The notes: generated by a model from the letters alone, not told the origin. Positions 16,441 through 26,465 are shown, counted from the first letter of the stretch. The stretch: 64,000 bases of DNA from Acidobacteriota bacterium (GCA_016715115.1 JADKBM010000016.1:1426001-1490000); one strand, 5' to 3'. Numbers and translations are program-made.

Positions 16441-19400
16441 ATGTTGAATCAAACAATCTGGTCCCGATCGCGCTTGATCGGGCTCGCGATCCTGATAACG
16501 ATCGCCACGACAATCTTGCTTATCTACGCCGCGGGTTCGAATGCCGCGGTTTTTTCGTTCGCGGGACAAACGAACGGGTTCTCGGAGCTTGCACAAGCCA
16601 ATACCGCGAAACCATTCAGCTTGCCGGCCCCTGATCCATCGCCGACCTGTGTTCCAATCCCGAACGGGCCGATCTCCTGGTGGGCCGCGGAAAACAACGC
16701 CGGCGACAACCTGAATCGAAACAATGCCGTACTGCAAGGGAACACGGGGTTTACCGCCGGAAAGGTCGGCAGGGCCTTCAACCTCGATGGTGACGGTGAT
16801 TTTGTCCAAGTCGCGGCACCCGTTGGGCTACCGGTCGGCAATTCGCCGCGAACCGTCGAGGTATGGTTCAAGATACCGTCGCCGCAGATCTACAATTCGA
16901 TGCCGATATTCCAATACGGAACGGCGTCAGACAAGAATATGTTCGGGCTTATTACCGGAAGCAGCCGTCACGTGCACTTTTACGGGCACAACTATGATCT
17001 TGACGGAACAACCCCGCTTGAGCCCGATACCTGGTATCACGCAGCCGTCACCTACGACGGCACAAATCTCGCACTCTATTTGAACGGCCAGTTCGAAGGC
17101 GGGGGTGCGTATCCGCTTGTCAATACAGTCCTTAATGCGAACGGCATCACGATCGGAGCACGGCCGGGATCGGATACGATGACAGGTCAGATCGACGAGC
17201 CGACGATCTACGGTCGGGCCTTGACGCAGGCTGAGATTCAGGCGATCTACAACGCCGGAAACAATGGGAAGTGCAGCGTCTGCTCGCCACCACCGGACGG
17301 AACGGTCAGCTGGTGGCGCGGCGAGAACAATTCCACGGACGTTTACGGCCTCAACGACGGAATACTGCAGAACGGCGCGTCTTTTGACGTTGGCAAAGTC
17401 GGTCGCGGTTTCAGATTCAGCGTTCCGGGACAGCACGTCGAGATTCCCGACAGTCCGAGCCTGCGTCCCACGGGCGGACTGACACTGGACGGTTGGTTCA
17501 GGTTCGACACCGCAAATCCGCAGGCGGCGCTGATTTCGAAACCTTACCTGACGGGTTTGTCGAACGCGTACGTCGTTTGGATGCAAGGGGGCGCGCTCAA
17601 CGCCGGAATTGTCGGCGGGGTCCTGAGCTATCCGTTCAGCCCGACAGTCGGGCAGTGGTATCACATCGCCTACACCTACGATGAATCGACGACGCTCCAT
17701 CGGCTGTACATTGACGGCAACATCGTCGCGTCGACCGTCTTCAACTCGGACCTCACATACGACAGCGCTTCACTGCTGATCGGAATGGATAAGGACGGCA
17801 ACGCTCCGGTTCTCGAGTTGGTCGGAATGGCCGACGAGGTCGGAGTTTCCGAACGCGCGATGACTCCGGTGGAGATCCAATCGACCTTCAACGCCGGTTC
17901 GTCAGGAAAGTGCGTCGAGACCTGCGCCCCGCCGCCGAACGGAATGGTAGGGTGGTGGCCAAGCGATGGAAATTCGTTCGATATCGTGAACGGAAACCAC
18001 GGAAGTTTGGTCAATGGTGTGACGTATGGAGCCGGAAAGGTTGACCGGGCGTTCGGCTTCAATCCGGCAAGTCAACAATACGTTTCCATTCCACAGGCTG
18101 ATCAGCTTCTTTCAAATTCGGCAGGAGCAATCACCGTATGGGTTAACCCGGCATCGCAAGGCTCATTCAAGATAGTCGCCGCCTTCGGAAGCGGCAATCC
18201 GGGCGAAGCCGTTGGATTGGCTCTGAACGGCAATGTTCGCATTTACCACCATACGGACACCTTCGACTGGCAGACCGGGGTTCCCGTCAGCGCCAACGCG
18301 TGGACATTCCTCGCCTACACTTGGGACGGGACTACCGAAAGACTGTACAAAGACGGATCACTGGCAGAGAGCCGGCCGAGGAATTTCAACTACGTTCCCG
18401 GCAATTCCCGAATCGGCTACGGGTTCATCAACGACGCGAGTTTGTTTTTCGGAGGTTTAGTCGACGAGCTTTCGATCTTCAACCAGACGCTGAACGCCGC
18501 TCAGATCTCGGCGATTTACGATGCCGGCGGTTCAGGCGTCTGCCGAACCTGCACACAGCCGCCTACCGGCCTGATCAGTTGGTGGCCCGGCGATGGAAAT
18601 CCGAACGACATTCGCCAAGGATACAACGGAACAGTTCACGGCAATCCAATGCCGTACGCAAGCGGATTGATCGGAAATGCGTTCGCGTTTGATGGAACGG
18701 ACGATTTCGTTTCTATTCCGGCGATTCCCGAAATGAATTTCGGAACCGGCGGCTTCACTGTGGAGTTTTGGATGAAGAGCAACAACTCGAGCAGGCGGAT
18801 GAATGCGGTTGCCTTTGTGCCGAATTACCCGATAAGCAATTTGATTTTCGACTTCAACGATCCTGATCCGCCCTCTCCCGGACTTTGGGTCTATTGGAAC
18901 AGCAACGGTACCAAGGCGATTTTTGCCGGAACCTCCGGACAGTATACCAACGGTCAATGGCACCACATTGCGCTAACAAGGATCGGAACGACGTTGACGC
19001 TTTACATCGACGGCGTTGCCGTCGGGTATGAAACGTCTTCCGAGACTTTCAACCTGAGCTCGACGACGAGCTATATCGGCAGTGGCCCCGGCTCGGCGAT
19101 GTGGGACGGCTTGGTGGATGAGCTCGGAATTTTCGGCCGCGGACTCGAACAAGCCGAGATCCGGGCAATCTACAACGCGGGCAACACCGGCAAGTGTCGG
19201 CCCGGTCTCGGCAAGGCCTACATACCCAACGGTGGCGACGGCACGGTCTCGGTGATCGATATCGGGACCGGCACGGTCGATGCGACGATCACGGCACCGC
19301 AGCAGTTCGGTTTCGTTACCATCAAGAACGACGGGTCCAAAGCCTACGTCAGCGGTGCCGCGCTGAGCAAGGTCACGGTCATCGATACGGCGACGAATGA

Positions 19401-21609
19401 GGTGCTTACGGATTTCACTCTGCCCGGTGCGACCCACGGGCTCGCGGTTGATGTGACCGGCACCAAGCTCTATGTCGCTCAGGAGTTCGGCAATTCCCTC
19501 TGGGTGCTCAACGCCGACACCGGGGCGCTGTTGGCGACTGTCCCGATCGGCGCGAACCCTTACGGCGTCGCGGCAAGTCCGGACGGATCCCGCGTTTATA
19601 CCGCCAACTACAGCAACGGCAGCGTTTCGATGATCAGGACATCCGACCTCAGCGTCGAGACTTTCCCGACCGGAAACGTTCCTTACGGCATCGCGGTGAC
19701 GCCTGATTCCTCGAAGGTCTATGTCGCAAACTCCGGAAGCAACACGGTTTCGGTAATCGACACGGCAACCAACAACATTACCGCGAACATCAGTTTCCCG
19801 TGTCCGACCGGCGTCGGGGTCAACAAGTCGGGAACGCAGGCATATGTCGGCAGTTGTTCGGCCAACAACGTCCTTCGTATCAACACATCGGACAATTCGA
19901 CCGATCTGATCCCTGTCGGCGCGACGACCGAGGGAATTTCTGTCAGTCCGGACGGAAGCCGGATACTGGCGGCCGCCAGGACCGGCAATGCCGTGCTCAG
20001 CATCAACGCGTCGACCAACAACGTGACCTCGATCCCGGTGGGTAGCGCCCCGTACTCGCTCGGGCTGTTCATTGCGCAGGGTTACACGGCAACGCCGCCG
20101 GTGGCGCCCGATTCCTGTGCCCCGAAACCGGCCGGAATCACGCATTGGTGGCGCGGCCAGGGCAATGCGCTCGATATGCAGAAGGGCATTCACGCGACGC
20201 CCGTCAATCACACGACATACGCTCCCGGCATCGTCGGGAAGGCGTTCAGCTTCGACGGCGTTGACGACTATGCGTCGGTCCCCGCGTTCGATATGGGCAC
20301 GAACTGGACGGTGGAAGGCTGGATCAATCCGGCCGCCTGCTCGGACAACCAACACTGCACGATGTTCGCGCGGAGCAACGGAAACTTCGACGGGCTCCTC
20401 ATAACGTACCTCGGCGCAGGCCATCCGCGGAACAACGAATTCGCCTTTGACGTCGGCAACGGGAGCATATGGCAGGTGGCGCTCAACTCATCCTCGAAGT
20501 ACAGCATCGGCAGCTGGTATCACGTCGCCGCGACCAAAAACGGCGACACATATCGGCTCTATGTCAATGGAGTTCAGCGGGCAGAGCAAACGCTCGCCGG
20601 TGCCTCGACCCAGTATCAGAGCCGCGACAACAGGCTCGGCCGCTGGAACTATGGGACCGACGCGTACCTGAACGGCAAGATCGACGAGGTCGCGGTTTAC
20701 AACCGAGCGCTTTCGGCTACCGAGATCAAGGTGATCAGCGACGTTGGCGGATACGGCAAATGCGCCGCCGGAATGTCCAACACCGACCTTGACGGCGATA
20801 TGTCGACCGATCTGACGATCTTCCGGCCGGCGGGTGCGACCGGCACCGAATGGTGGACGCTGAGGTCCTCGACCGGCGGCAACTGGGCGGCGCAGTTCGG
20901 CGACCCGACCGACAGGATCGTCGCCGAGGACTTCACCGGCGACGGCAAAACGGACGTCGCCATCTTCAGGCCGTCCAACAGCAACTGGTACATCCTCCGC
21001 AGCGAGGACTACTCGTACTATTCGTTCCCGTTCGGCACGACGGGCGACATCGCCGTCCCGGCCGACTATGACGGCGACGGCATCGCCGACCCGGCCGTCT
21101 ACAGGCCTTCGACCGGTGTCTGGTACATCGCGCGGTCGACCGGCGGCCTCGGCCAGGAGCGCTTCGGCTTCCCGACCGACAAGCCCGTCCCGGCCGACTA
21201 CGACGGCGACGGCCGGATCGACATCGCCATCTACCGTCCGTCGAACGGCCAGTGGTGGCTCAACCGCACGAACGAAGGGCTTGTCGTCCACACGTTCGGC
21301 AATGACGCCGACTACAACGTCCCCGGCGACTTTACCGGCGACGGCAAGGCGGACGTCGCCATCTTCAGGCCGTCCGACAACAACTGGTACGTCCTCAGAA
21401 GCGAGGACTACACTTACTATTCCTTCCCGTTCGGCGCGGCCGGCGATATCCCGGCGGCCGGCGACTTTGACGGCGACGCCGTCTTCGACGCCGCCGTCTT
21501 CCGGCCGTCCGACGGCAAATGGTACCTGAAACGCTCGACGGCGGGCATCACCGTCATCCCGTTCGGAGCGCCGGGCGACATCCCGGTCCCGGGCGCGTTC
21601 ATCAGGTGA
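16441..21609 (+). CDS. Giant secreted LamG / YVTN-propeller / FG-GAP repeat protein (copy 2)
   Basis: The protein has 1722 residues and is a paralogue of the preceding gene, starting MLNQTIWSRSRLIGLAIL. Four LamG-type modules begin near residues 66, 280, 493 and 703. A YVTN propeller covers about 920-1216, a fifth LamG about 1223-1440, and FG-GAP/VCBS repeats run from 1445 to the end. It thus has one more LamG than copy 1. The first 40 codons and the last 280 codons plus the terminator are nearly identical in DNA to copy 1, while the LamG modules differ clearly. That points to gene conversion or module exchange at conserved ends. Probable role: a large exported binding protein with calcium-loop repeats at the C-terminus. 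Confidence 0.88.
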   Translation: MLNQTIWSRSRLIGLAILITIATTILLIYAAGSNAAVFSFAGQTNGFSELAQANTAKPFSLPAPDPSPTCVPIPNGPISWWAAENNAGDNLNRNNAVLQGNTGFTAGKVGRAFNLDGDGDFVQVAAPVGLPVGNSPRTVEVWFKIPSPQIYNSMPIFQYGTASDKNMFGLITGSSRHVHFYGHNYDLDGTTPLEPDTWYHAAVTYDGTNLALYLNGQFEGGGAYPLVNTVLNANGITIGARPGSDTMTGQIDEPTIYGRALTQAEIQAIYNAGNNGKCSVCSPPPDGTVSWWRGENNSTDVYGLNDGILQNGASFDVGKVGRGFRFSVPGQHVEIPDSPSLRPTGGLTLDGWFRFDTANPQAALISKPYLTGLSNAYVVWMQGGALNAGIVGGVLSYPFSPTVGQWYHIAYTYDESTTLHRLYIDGNIVASTVFNSDLTYDSASLLIGMDKDGNAPVLELVGMADEVGVSERAMTPVEIQSTFNAGSSGKCVETCAPPPNGMVGWWPSDGNSFDIVNGNHGSLVNGVTYGAGKVDRAFGFNPASQQYVSIPQADQLLSNSAGAITVWVNPASQGSFKIVAAFGSGNPGEAVGLALNGNVRIYHHTDTFDWQTGVPVSANAWTFLAYTWDGTTERLYKDGSLAESRPRNFNYVPGNSRIGYGFINDASLFFGGLVDELSIFNQTLNAAQISAIYDAGGSGVCRTCTQPPTGLISWWPGDGNPNDIRQGYNGTVHGNPMPYASGLIGNAFAFDGTDDFVSIPAIPEMNFGTGGFTVEFWMKSNNSSRRMNAVAFVPNYPISNLIFDFNDPDPPSPGLWVYWNSNGTKAIFAGTSGQYTNGQWHHIALTRIGTTLTLYIDGVAVGYETSSETFNLSSTTSYIGSGPGSAMWDGLVDELGIFGRGLEQAEIRAIYNAGNTGKCRPGLGKAYIPNGGDGTVSVIDIGTGTVDATITAPQQFGFVTIKNDGSKAYVSGAALSKVTVIDTATNEVLTDFTLPGATHGLAVDVTGTKLYVAQEFGNSLWVLNADTGALLATVPIGANPYGVAASPDGSRVYTANYSNGSVSMIRTSDLSVETFPTGNVPYGIAVTPDSSKVYVANSGSNTVSVIDTATNNITANISFPCPTGVGVNKSGTQAYVGSCSANNVLRINTSDNSTDLIPVGATTEGISVSPDGSRILAAARTGNAVLSINASTNNVTSIPVGSAPYSLGLFIAQGYTATPPVAPDSCAPKPAGITHWWRGQGNALDMQKGIHATPVNHTTYAPGIVGKAFSFDGVDDYASVPAFDMGTNWTVEGWINPAACSDNQHCTMFARSNGNFDGLLITYLGAGHPRNNEFAFDVGNGSIWQVALNSSSKYSIGSWYHVAATKNGDTYRLYVNGVQRAEQTLAGASTQYQSRDNRLGRWNYGTDAYLNGKIDEVAVYNRALSATEIKVISDVGGYGKCAAGMSNTDLDGDMSTDLTIFRPAGATGTEWWTLRSSTGGNWAAQFGDPTDRIVAEDFTGDGKTDVAIFRPSNSNWYILRSEDYSYYSFPFGTTGDIAVPADYDGDGIADPAVYRPSTGVWYIARSTGGLGQERFGFPTDKPVPADYDGDGRIDIAIYRPSNGQWWLNRTNEGLVVHTFGNDADYNVPGDFTGDGKADVAIFRPSDNNWYVLRSEDYTYYSFPFGAAGDIPAAGDFDGDAVFDAAVFRPSDGKWYLKRSTAGITVIPFGAPGDIPVPGAFIR

Positions 21610-21632
21610 TGTGCACCGCCTTCAGGCGGCTT

Positions 21633-21667
21633 GCGGGACGAGGCTTCGGCCACGTCCCGCCTTTTTT
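21633..21667 (+). terminator. Rho-independent terminator after giant protein 2
   Basis: Same hairpin as at 16239-16273 (GCGGGACG/CGTCCCGC, then TTTTTT), 24 bp after the stop. A CCGCCTTCAGGCGG palindrome sits between stop and stem. Confidence 0.88.
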
Positions 21668-21760
21668 GTTTGGAGTTCCGGCCCGCGCCCGGGCTACGCC
21701 GCGGTCGAAGTATTGTTCGGCACGCGGCTTGCTACGAGGTATAGACGGGAGGACAAGACT

Positions 21761-22885
21761 ATGAAGAAGATGTTCCTTGGCAAAGTTTTTCTCCTGACAG
21801 CACTCGTTGCGGCGTCGTTCGCTCAGGACGATGCATTCCGGCAAGGCCTGGATCAGTTCAACGCTGGCCGATACGAGCAGGCGATCGTTGCGTTTCAAAA
21901 AGCGGTCGAAGCATCCCCGTCGAATTATGCCGCGCTTTACAACATCGGGCTATGTCATTACAAACTTGAGCGTTATGACAAAGCGGTGGAGTTTTTTCGC
22001 GGTGCGGTACGAATAAAACCCGATTACACCGTTGCTTATGTTCAGCTCGGAAACGCCCTCGATTATCTTGATCGTTACAGTGAAGCGATTGCGGCGTATC
22101 AAAAGGCGATCGAGATCGATCCGGCAAATTCGGACGCCTATTTCGAACTGGGCGTTGCGCATTACCGCAAGAATCTCTTTTCGGAGTCGATAAAGGCTTT
22201 CCAGCGGTGCGTTGCGATTGACCCGACAAATGCGGAGGCATACTATCGTCTCGGAATCGATTATCGGGAACTCGATGACGAAGCGAACGCCGTCAGTGCC
22301 TTCCGGAAATCGGTGGATCTTGGAGTCAGGAATGGTTTGGCGCAGTATGAGCTGGCGAAGATCTATCGCGACCGTGATCAGGTTGACGATGCCGTGCAAA
22401 TGTTCAAGGAAGCGGTCAGGTTGAAGCCCGATCTCGCGGACGCCCACAAGCGGCTCGGCGACCTTTATGTCGATCTGGAGAGGTTCGACGACGCGATCGG
22501 GGCATTCCGCGAAGCGATCCGCATCGAGCCTGACTTTGTAGCTGCGCACCTCGGACTCGGCAACGCATACTACAATCAGGAGCTTTACGCCGAATCGATA
22601 CCGCATTACAAAAAGACCGTCGAATTGAACCCGGACTATGTCGTCGGAAACGTTTATCTTGCGGATGCGTATCTGAATTCGAAACAGTACGAACTTGCAG
22701 TTCCGTACTATCAAAAGGCGATCGCACTCGATTCGAATCGCACCGACGCATACTACAGCCTTGGGATTTGTTACGTTAATCTGAAGAATCCCGAGTCGGC
22801 CCGCGTTCAGTATGAGAAGTTGAAAACGCTGGACGATGATTTGGCGACGAAGTTGCTCGACGCGATCCAGAAGATGAAGGAATAA
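21761..22885 (+). CDS. Secreted tetratricopeptide-repeat protein
   Basis: The protein has 374 residues from ATG 21761, with GGGAGG upstream. The open frame from 21611 runs through a terminator and is not used. The signal peptide reads KVFLLTALVAASFAQ. About ten consecutive 34-residue TPRs fill the rest, for example GLDQFNAGRYEQAIVAFQKA, AYVQLGNALDYLDRYSEAI and AYYSLGICYVNLKNPESA. No other domain is present. TPR superhelices bind protein partners. Position right after the giant surface proteins hints at a role in their export or assembly, but it has its own start region and the link is only positional. Confidence 0.9.
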   Translation: MKKMFLGKVFLLTALVAASFAQDDAFRQGLDQFNAGRYEQAIVAFQKAVEASPSNYAALYNIGLCHYKLERYDKAVEFFRGAVRIKPDYTVAYVQLGNALDYLDRYSEAIAAYQKAIEIDPANSDAYFELGVAHYRKNLFSESIKAFQRCVAIDPTNAEAYYRLGIDYRELDDEANAVSAFRKSVDLGVRNGLAQYELAKIYRDRDQVDDAVQMFKEAVRLKPDLADAHKRLGDLYVDLERFDDAIGAFREAIRIEPDFVAAHLGLGNAYYNQELYAESIPHYKKTVELNPDYVVGNVYLADAYLNSKQYELAVPYYQKAIALDSNRTDAYYSLGICYVNLKNPESARVQYEKLKTLDDDLATKLLDAIQKMKE

Positions 22886-22947
22886 CGAGAGTAACATCGA
22901 ATGCTTCGGCGCTCGTCCGAGATCGCGCCTCGGGGGTGGTTTACGAA

Positions 22948-23217
22948 ATGACAAGAACACACGAATGCCCGATATGCAGGAAACCGGCAGACCATTGGGA
23001 CCGGTATCCAAAACAGGTTTGCACCGATTGCGCCTCGCGCACGAGCGACCAGTTCGGCCGGGGCGTCCTATTCTCGAACGATGATTTGGCGGGCGGACTG
23101 GTCGCGACTTACAATGACGATGGCGCGCCGTACGCGAGTCCGTATTGTTGGATCGACGGAGTTGCCTGCATCGCCGACGAACATCGCTTCGGCGGGATCG
23201 TGATCGAGGTTGAATGA
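22948..23217 (+). CDS. Small zinc-ribbon-like protein
   Basis: The protein has 89 residues from ATG 22948; GTG 22936 is an alternative and GGGGTGG lies upstream. Two CxxC pairs at the N-terminus (HECPICRK and QVCTDCAS) make a plausible zinc ribbon. The remainder is a beta-rich tail (GVLFSNDDLAGGLVATYNDD). The stop overlaps the purE start by four bases (ATGA), so the two are translationally coupled. The function is unknown and nothing in the sequence ties it to purine synthesis beyond the coupling. Confidence 0.75.
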   Translation: MTRTHECPICRKPADHWDRYPKQVCTDCASRTSDQFGRGVLFSNDDLAGGLVATYNDDGAPYASPYCWIDGVACIADEHRFGGIVIEVE

Positions 23218-23735
23218 ACAAATCCAAAAACAAGATTTCGAAATCCAAGATCGAGAAACCCTTGGTTGCAGTGATCATGGGCAGTTCGTCCGACTGGGAA
23301 ACGATGAAAAACGCGTCCGAGACCCTCGGCGAGTTTGGGGTCGCGCACGAATGCAAGGTCGTCTCTGCCCATCGGACCCCGGATCTGCTGTTTGAATTCG
23401 CAAAATCCGCGGAGTCGCGCGGCGTCGAGGTGATAATCGCCGGTGCCGGCGGCGCCGCCCATCTTCCGGGAATGTGCGCTTCACAGACAGTTCTGCCGGT
23501 GCTCGGCGTACCGGTTCAAAGCAAGGCGCTTTCCGGGATGGATTCACTGCTTTCGATAGTTCAGATGCCGGCCGGAGTTCCGGTCGGAACGCTCGCGATC
23601 GGGACGGCCGGAGCCAAGAACGCCGCGTTGTTGGCGATCTCGATCCTCGCCAATTCCCGGCCTGACTTGCGACGAAAGCTCCACGAATTTCGGAATGCGC
23701 AAACGAAAGCGGTTCTGGAAAGCGATCTGCCCTAG
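23214..23735 (+). CDS. purE: N5-carboxyaminoimidazole ribonucleotide mutase
   Basis: The protein has 173 residues, with the class I PurE signatures VIMGSSSDWETMKNA, SAHRTPD and AGAGGAAHLPGM. It moves the carboxylate of N5-CAIR to C4 to make CAIR in de novo purine synthesis, working after PurK. purK lies about 8 kb away on the other strand here rather than beside purE. The first dozen residues (NKSKNKISKSKIEK) are Lys/Ser-rich and resemble translated short-period repeat. It overlaps the zinc-ribbon gene by ATGA and its TAG overlaps the next GTG. Confidence 0.95.
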   Translation: MNKSKNKISKSKIEKPLVAVIMGSSSDWETMKNASETLGEFGVAHECKVVSAHRTPDLLFEFAKSAESRGVEVIIAGAGGAAHLPGMCASQTVLPVLGVPVQSKALSGMDSLLSIVQMPAGVPVGTLAIGTAGAKNAALLAISILANSRPDLRRKLHEFRNAQTKAVLESDLP

Positions 23736-24466
23736 TGTTGCGGAACGAGATATCCGCCCAACGGAAATTGAAATCCTTAGAAATCATCAAGGCTATCGAA
23801 TCACTTGGCGATCCCAAGAACGTCGCCGGGATGGCGCGGTATGCGATCGTGACCGAAAAAGCGTTCGGCGTCCCTGCTCCGCAGCTTAAAGAACTCGCGA
23901 AACAGATCAAGAAACAGACGGCGGACCGTCACGCGTTGGCACTCGAGCTTTGGCAAACACGAATTCACGAAGCGCGCGCGATCGCCTACCTGATCGACGA
24001 TCCGAAGCAGGTAACCGATCGCCAAATGGAAGAGTGGGTGGCTGACTTTGATAATTGGGCGATCTGCGACGGCACTTGCGGCCATCTCTTCTGCCGGTCG
24101 CCGCTTGCCTATGCCAAAGCCTACGAATGGTCGGCCCGCGAATTAGAGTTCGTGAAACGCGCCGGCATCGTTTTGATGGCCTGGCTCGCGGTCCACGACA
24201 AGAAGGCCGACGATGCCCGGATCGCCGAATTCCTTCCGGTATTGGAATCAAAAGCCGGCGACGAGCGGAACTTCATCAAAAAAGCGGTCAACTGGTCGCT
24301 CCGCCAGATCGGCAAGCGGAGTCCTGGACTTAACCGGCTCGCCGTCGAATCCGCTGAGCGAATCAAGGCTCAGAACACAAGATCGGCGCGCTGGATCGCT
24401 TCAGACGCGCTCCGGGAACTGAAGAACGAGAAAACTCTTGATCGGTTGTTGAAGAAAGGCGGTTGA
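23735..24466 (+). CDS. AlkD-like DNA alkylation repair protein
   Basis: The protein has 243 residues. The start is GTG 23735, sharing a base with the purE stop (TAGTG). Its HEAT-like helices are typical of the AlkD family of DNA glycosylases. The central motif FDNWAICDGTCGHLF holds the Trp and Asp expected to contact and hydrolyse the damaged nucleotide. Later repeats (RNFIKKAVNWSLRQIGKRSP, ARWIASDALREL) also match. It likely removes alkylated purines in the cytoplasm. Tight coupling to purE suggests co-transcription without an obvious functional link. Confidence 0.88.
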   Translation: MLRNEISAQRKLKSLEIIKAIESLGDPKNVAGMARYAIVTEKAFGVPAPQLKELAKQIKKQTADRHALALELWQTRIHEARAIAYLIDDPKQVTDRQMEEWVADFDNWAICDGTCGHLFCRSPLAYAKAYEWSARELEFVKRAGIVLMAWLAVHDKKADDARIAEFLPVLESKAGDERNFIKKAVNWSLRQIGKRSPGLNRLAVESAERIKAQNTRSARWIASDALRELKNEKTLDRLLKKGG

Positions 24467-24568
24467 CAAACGGAATCGACTTTGTTTTGCTGCTTCGTCG
24501 CGCTCCGCGCTCATTGCAAGCGGGGACGCTTGCGCTCCAGTGCGCTCCAGTCGCGAACGAACACCGAA

Positions 24569-26392
24569 TCAGCGAATCTCGAAGTTCCAGACAATCGGCA
24601 AGAGAATCATCACGGCGATGAAGAGAATGATCGTCATCGGGATCCCGATCTTCATAAAGTCCCGGAAATTATAGCCGCCGGGACTCATCACCATAATGTT
24701 GACGGGATGCCCCAACGGCGTGATGAAGGCCATCGAACTTGCCAATGCGACGCCCATCACAAGAGAGCGCGGATCGATCCCGACCTGCGTCGCGATCTGG
24801 ATCGCGACCGGGCCGATGATCGCCACGACGGCGGCGCCATTCATCGCCTGAACCAGGATCGTCGTCACCAAAAAGATACCGGCGAGCAACGCGAGCGGTC
24901 CGTATGGCCCGAGTGTCGAGACAATTCCCGTCGCGACGATCCCGGCGGCATTGGTTTTCGTCAGCGCGATTCCCATCGGCAGAAGTCCGGCGACGAGGAA
25001 AACGGTCGTCCAACCGATTGACGCGTAAGCCTGTTCCGTTGTGACGATCCCAACGATCATCATTGCAACCGCGCCGGCGAGCATTATCGGGCCCGTGAGT
25101 TCGGGATAGAACGCCGCGAACGCGAGCGTCGCGACGATGATCGCGATCGCCGCGCGGCCTTTGTTCGGGACCGTGATCTCCTGATTCTCCTTCGACAACA
25201 AGACGATAAGATCTTGGTTATCGCGCACGACCGACAGTTTCTCGCGTGGCCCCTGAAGCAGCAAGGCGTCACCGAACTGCAACGGAATCTCCGAAAGATC
25301 GATAAAGAACTCCTGATCGCCGCGCCAGATCGCCAGCACGTTCATTCCGTACTTCTCGCGAAAGTGCGCACTTCGAAGCGTTTGGTCGATCAACCGCGAA
25401 CGAGGCGCGACGATCGCTTCGATGACAACTGCGGCCCGTGATTCGAGATCTTCTTCGTGCCATTCCGTCGCCGGGAGAAACTCCATATACGGCTCAACGT
25501 CGCGTTGCCGGAAATCGACTTCGTCGCCCTCAAGAATGAGGACGTCGCGATCCTTGATCTCGGTCTGCGGCGAGATCGTGAGCAATCGTTTGCCGTTGCG
25601 TTCGATGGCGACGATGCTGACGCTGAAATCCTCTCGCAACGTGCACTCGGCAAGCGTCTTGCCGATCAGAAACGATTTTTTCGGCACGCGCGCCCGAAAC
25701 AGCCGGCGGTCGAGATGATAGGTTTCAATGAGGTCATTCTGCTCCTGCGTGCTCGGGGCCTGCGTTCGCTCGAGCAGCGATGTGCCGCCAGGCAGAGCGT
25801 TACGGCCAAAAAAGGCGACGTAGGAGATTCCGATGACCGCGAGCGGCAGACCGACCGGAGCAAAATCCAAAAGCCCGTATCCCTGCAGGTTGTTATCGTG
25901 AAGCATCGAGCTGAGAATGATGTTGGCGGTCGTCAGGAGCGTGGCCATCCCGCCGAGCGTTGTCCCGAACGCGAGCGGCATCATCAGTTTTGCGGTGCTG
26001 ACCCGGGACTTTTGCGCCGCCCCGGAAACCGCGGGAAGCAGCACCGCGGCGGCGGCGATGTTGTTCATAAACAGTGACAAGAAGGCCCCGGCCATCATCG
26101 TCGTAACGATCAGCCGAAGTTCGCTTTTCCCGCCGACCTTCAAAAGGATGTTTCCGACCTGTTCGCTGACGCCGCTGCGCCGCAGAGCCTCGGCGATGAT
26201 GAAGATGGCTATGATCGTGATTACAGCCGTGCGGCTGAAGCCTGAAAACGCTTCCTGAGGCGTCAAAATGCCGGTCAGCCCGAACGCGACAACGGTTAGA
26301 AGCGCGGTCAGATCTCCCGGAATCTTGTCCGTAAAAAACAAGATCAACGCGACGATCAAGATGACAAAGGTAACTGTGAGTTGGAAGTCCAT
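24569..26392 (-). CDS. SLC13-type anion/dicarboxylate transporter with two RCK-C (TrkA-C) domains
   Basis: The protein has 607 residues from MDFQLTVTFV at 26392. It has N-terminal membrane helices with the family motif AFLSLFMNNIAAAAVLLPAV and a conserved hairpin (GTTLGGMATLLTTANIILSS). Two TrkA-C-like cytoplasmic domains follow (residues about 185-270 and 285-370; GRTLAECTLREDFSVSIVAI, LRSAHFREKYGMNVLAIWRG). C-terminal helices then include VQAMNGAAVVAIIGPVA and ITPLGHPVNIMVMSPGGY. This is the layout of the SLC13/DASS family, taking up sulfate or dicarboxylates with sodium. The substrate cannot be read from sequence. A longer open frame starting at 26464 would overrun the promoter described separately. 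Confidence 0.9.
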   Translation of the reverse strand: MDFQLTVTFVILIVALILFFTDKIPGDLTALLTVVAFGLTGILTPQEAFSGFSRTAVITIIAIFIIAEALRRSGVSEQVGNILLKVGGKSELRLIVTTMMAGAFLSLFMNNIAAAAVLLPAVSGAAQKSRVSTAKLMMPLAFGTTLGGMATLLTTANIILSSMLHDNNLQGYGLLDFAPVGLPLAVIGISYVAFFGRNALPGGTSLLERTQAPSTQEQNDLIETYHLDRRLFRARVPKKSFLIGKTLAECTLREDFSVSIVAIERNGKRLLTISPQTEIKDRDVLILEGDEVDFRQRDVEPYMEFLPATEWHEEDLESRAAVVIEAIVAPRSRLIDQTLRSAHFREKYGMNVLAIWRGDQEFFIDLSEIPLQFGDALLLQGPREKLSVVRDNQDLIVLLSKENQEITVPNKGRAAIAIIVATLAFAAFYPELTGPIMLAGAVAMMIVGIVTTEQAYASIGWTTVFLVAGLLPMGIALTKTNAAGIVATGIVSTLGPYGPLALLAGIFLVTTILVQAMNGAAVVAIIGPVAIQIATQVGIDPRSLVMGVALASSMAFITPLGHPVNIMVMSPGGYNFRDFMKIGIPMTIILFIAVMILLPIVWNFEIR

Positions 26393-26408
26393 TGCGAACA
26401 AAACATAG

Positions 26409-26437
26409 AGTATAGTCTCATAAGCAATCGCGCGCAA
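26409..26437 (-). promoter_or_regulatory. Promoter giving a very short leader before the SLC13 gene
   Basis: On the minus strand TTGCGC (26432-26437), a 17-bp spacer and TATACT (26409-26414) would start RNA near 26402. That is only about 10 nt before ATG 26392, and no Shine-Dalgarno sequence is visible there. Nearly leaderless expression is implied. Confidence 0.55.
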
Positions 26438-26465
26438 TAAATGGGGAAAGTGCCGAACCATCAAA

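Noticed and set aside
18973..20424. 483-codon minus-strand frame opposite giant protein 2
   Set aside because: Shadow of the YVTN/LamG region, with no start signal.
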